Assembly (NCBI GenBank): GCA_024760905.1 | Contig: CM045731.1 | Location: 56,184,125 to 56,248,124 of the forward strand | Reading direction: 5' to 3' | Source of the DNA: Plotosus lineatus | Lineage: Eukaryota > Chordata > Actinopteri > Siluriformes > Plotosidae | DNA: 64,000 nt | In this document: positions 63,857 to 64,000 of the stretch, one piece after another | Position numbering within the stretch: the stretch's first letter is position 1 | Layout of the letters: each line of letters opens with the position of its first letter | Position numbers and translations under genes: made by a program | Notes under the pieces: generated by a model | Databases searched by the model: none | Told to the model about the DNA's origin: nothing | The model's input: the letters and a program-made list of their open reading frames with translations, nothing else

Positions 63857-64000
63857 TGGGTTTTTACACCTGAGCCTAGTGGCTCATCAGGCTGGTGCTT
63901 ATCCCTGGTTTCTGTAGCATGAAGCGACCAGGAGTTCAACTCCACCTGGATGGGACGCTTGTCCATCGCAGGCTACCTTCCCAGTATATTTTTACTGGTA
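63857..64000 (+). mobile_element. Family T repeat, continues past window end
   Basis: GGGTTTTTACACCTGAGCC, GCTCATCAGGCTGGTGCTTA, GGAGTTCAACTCCACCTGG and CCCAGTATATTTTTACTGG follow one another and the copy runs off the end of the window. Confidence 0.75.

Noticed and set aside
1..64000. CRISPR array, prophage, operon or bacterial insertion sequence
   Set aside because: Tandem repeats present are microsatellites or simple duplications without unique spacers, and all mobile elements are eukaryotic families.

Overview
The window is vertebrate nuclear DNA, most probably from a ray-finned (teleost) fish. It has AT-rich non-coding sequence, GT-AG introns, many CA/TA/TC microsatellites, and Tc1-type transposons with a DD34E transposase. 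It also has RTE-type and CR1/L2/Rex1-type LINEs, a chromodomain Ty3/gypsy element, hAT remnants and tRNA-derived SINEs, a mixture typical of teleosts. Species cannot be read from the sequence. No CRISPR array, operon or other prokaryotic feature is present.

Host genes. One clear protein-coding gene is visible, on the + strand. Two exons (9167-9344 and 10291-11909) join in phase and end at a TAG. They encode 598 residues resembling the C1orf116/SARG (specifically androgen-regulated gene protein) and PROSER2 family; the first exon(s) and start are not found. A second possible host gene starts in a CpG-rich patch (about 42062-42420) with a signal-peptide-like 36-codon exon and a splice donor. 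I cannot name it or find its next exon.

Mobile DNA, with provisional names. Family A is a tRNA-headed SINE with Pol III A and B boxes and a tail seen in many fish repeats (about a dozen copies). Family R is a second tRNA-headed SINE of about 345 bp. Its last ~120 bp match both the extreme 5' end and the extreme 3' end of the RTE LINE in this window, and three copies have 15-17 bp target-site duplications (TSDs). Three more copies have a family R front half joined at one shared breakpoint to a family A tail. Family P is a pogo/Tigger-like MITE. Family T is a repeat whose first line is a TTTACACCCGAG-type head.

Autonomous-type elements are all damaged. There are three RTE LINE copies (4646-7592 +, 15179-16278 -, 17773-20899 - with a 16-bp TSD). 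An RLE-type (R2/R4-like) LINE lies at about 31650-34930 (-). A chromovirus LTR element spans 35070-39570 (-), with 5-bp TSD GTTAG. Two Tc1 elements lie at 40150-41975 and 54841-56401. An APE-type LINE fragment lies at 45781-47560 (+). Two CR1/L2/Rex1-like LINEs lie at 50680-53528 (-) and about 57276-60427 (+). Two hAT remnants lie at 14913-17622 and 61759-62635.

Layout. 1-9 kb holds MITEs, RTE copy 1 and SINEs. 9-13.6 kb is the SARG-like gene. 14-22 kb is a nested block (RTE in hAT; RTE in family T). 22-31 kb is sparse sequence studded with SINEs. 31-42 kb is the RLE LINE, chromovirus and Tc1. 42-44 kb is the CpG island exon and a 500-bp pyrimidine tract. 45-50 kb is a LINE fragment, tandem duplications and microsatellites. 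50-64 kb is LINE, Tc1, LINE, a foldback repeat, hAT and SINEs. Most insertions can be ordered because one interrupts another.
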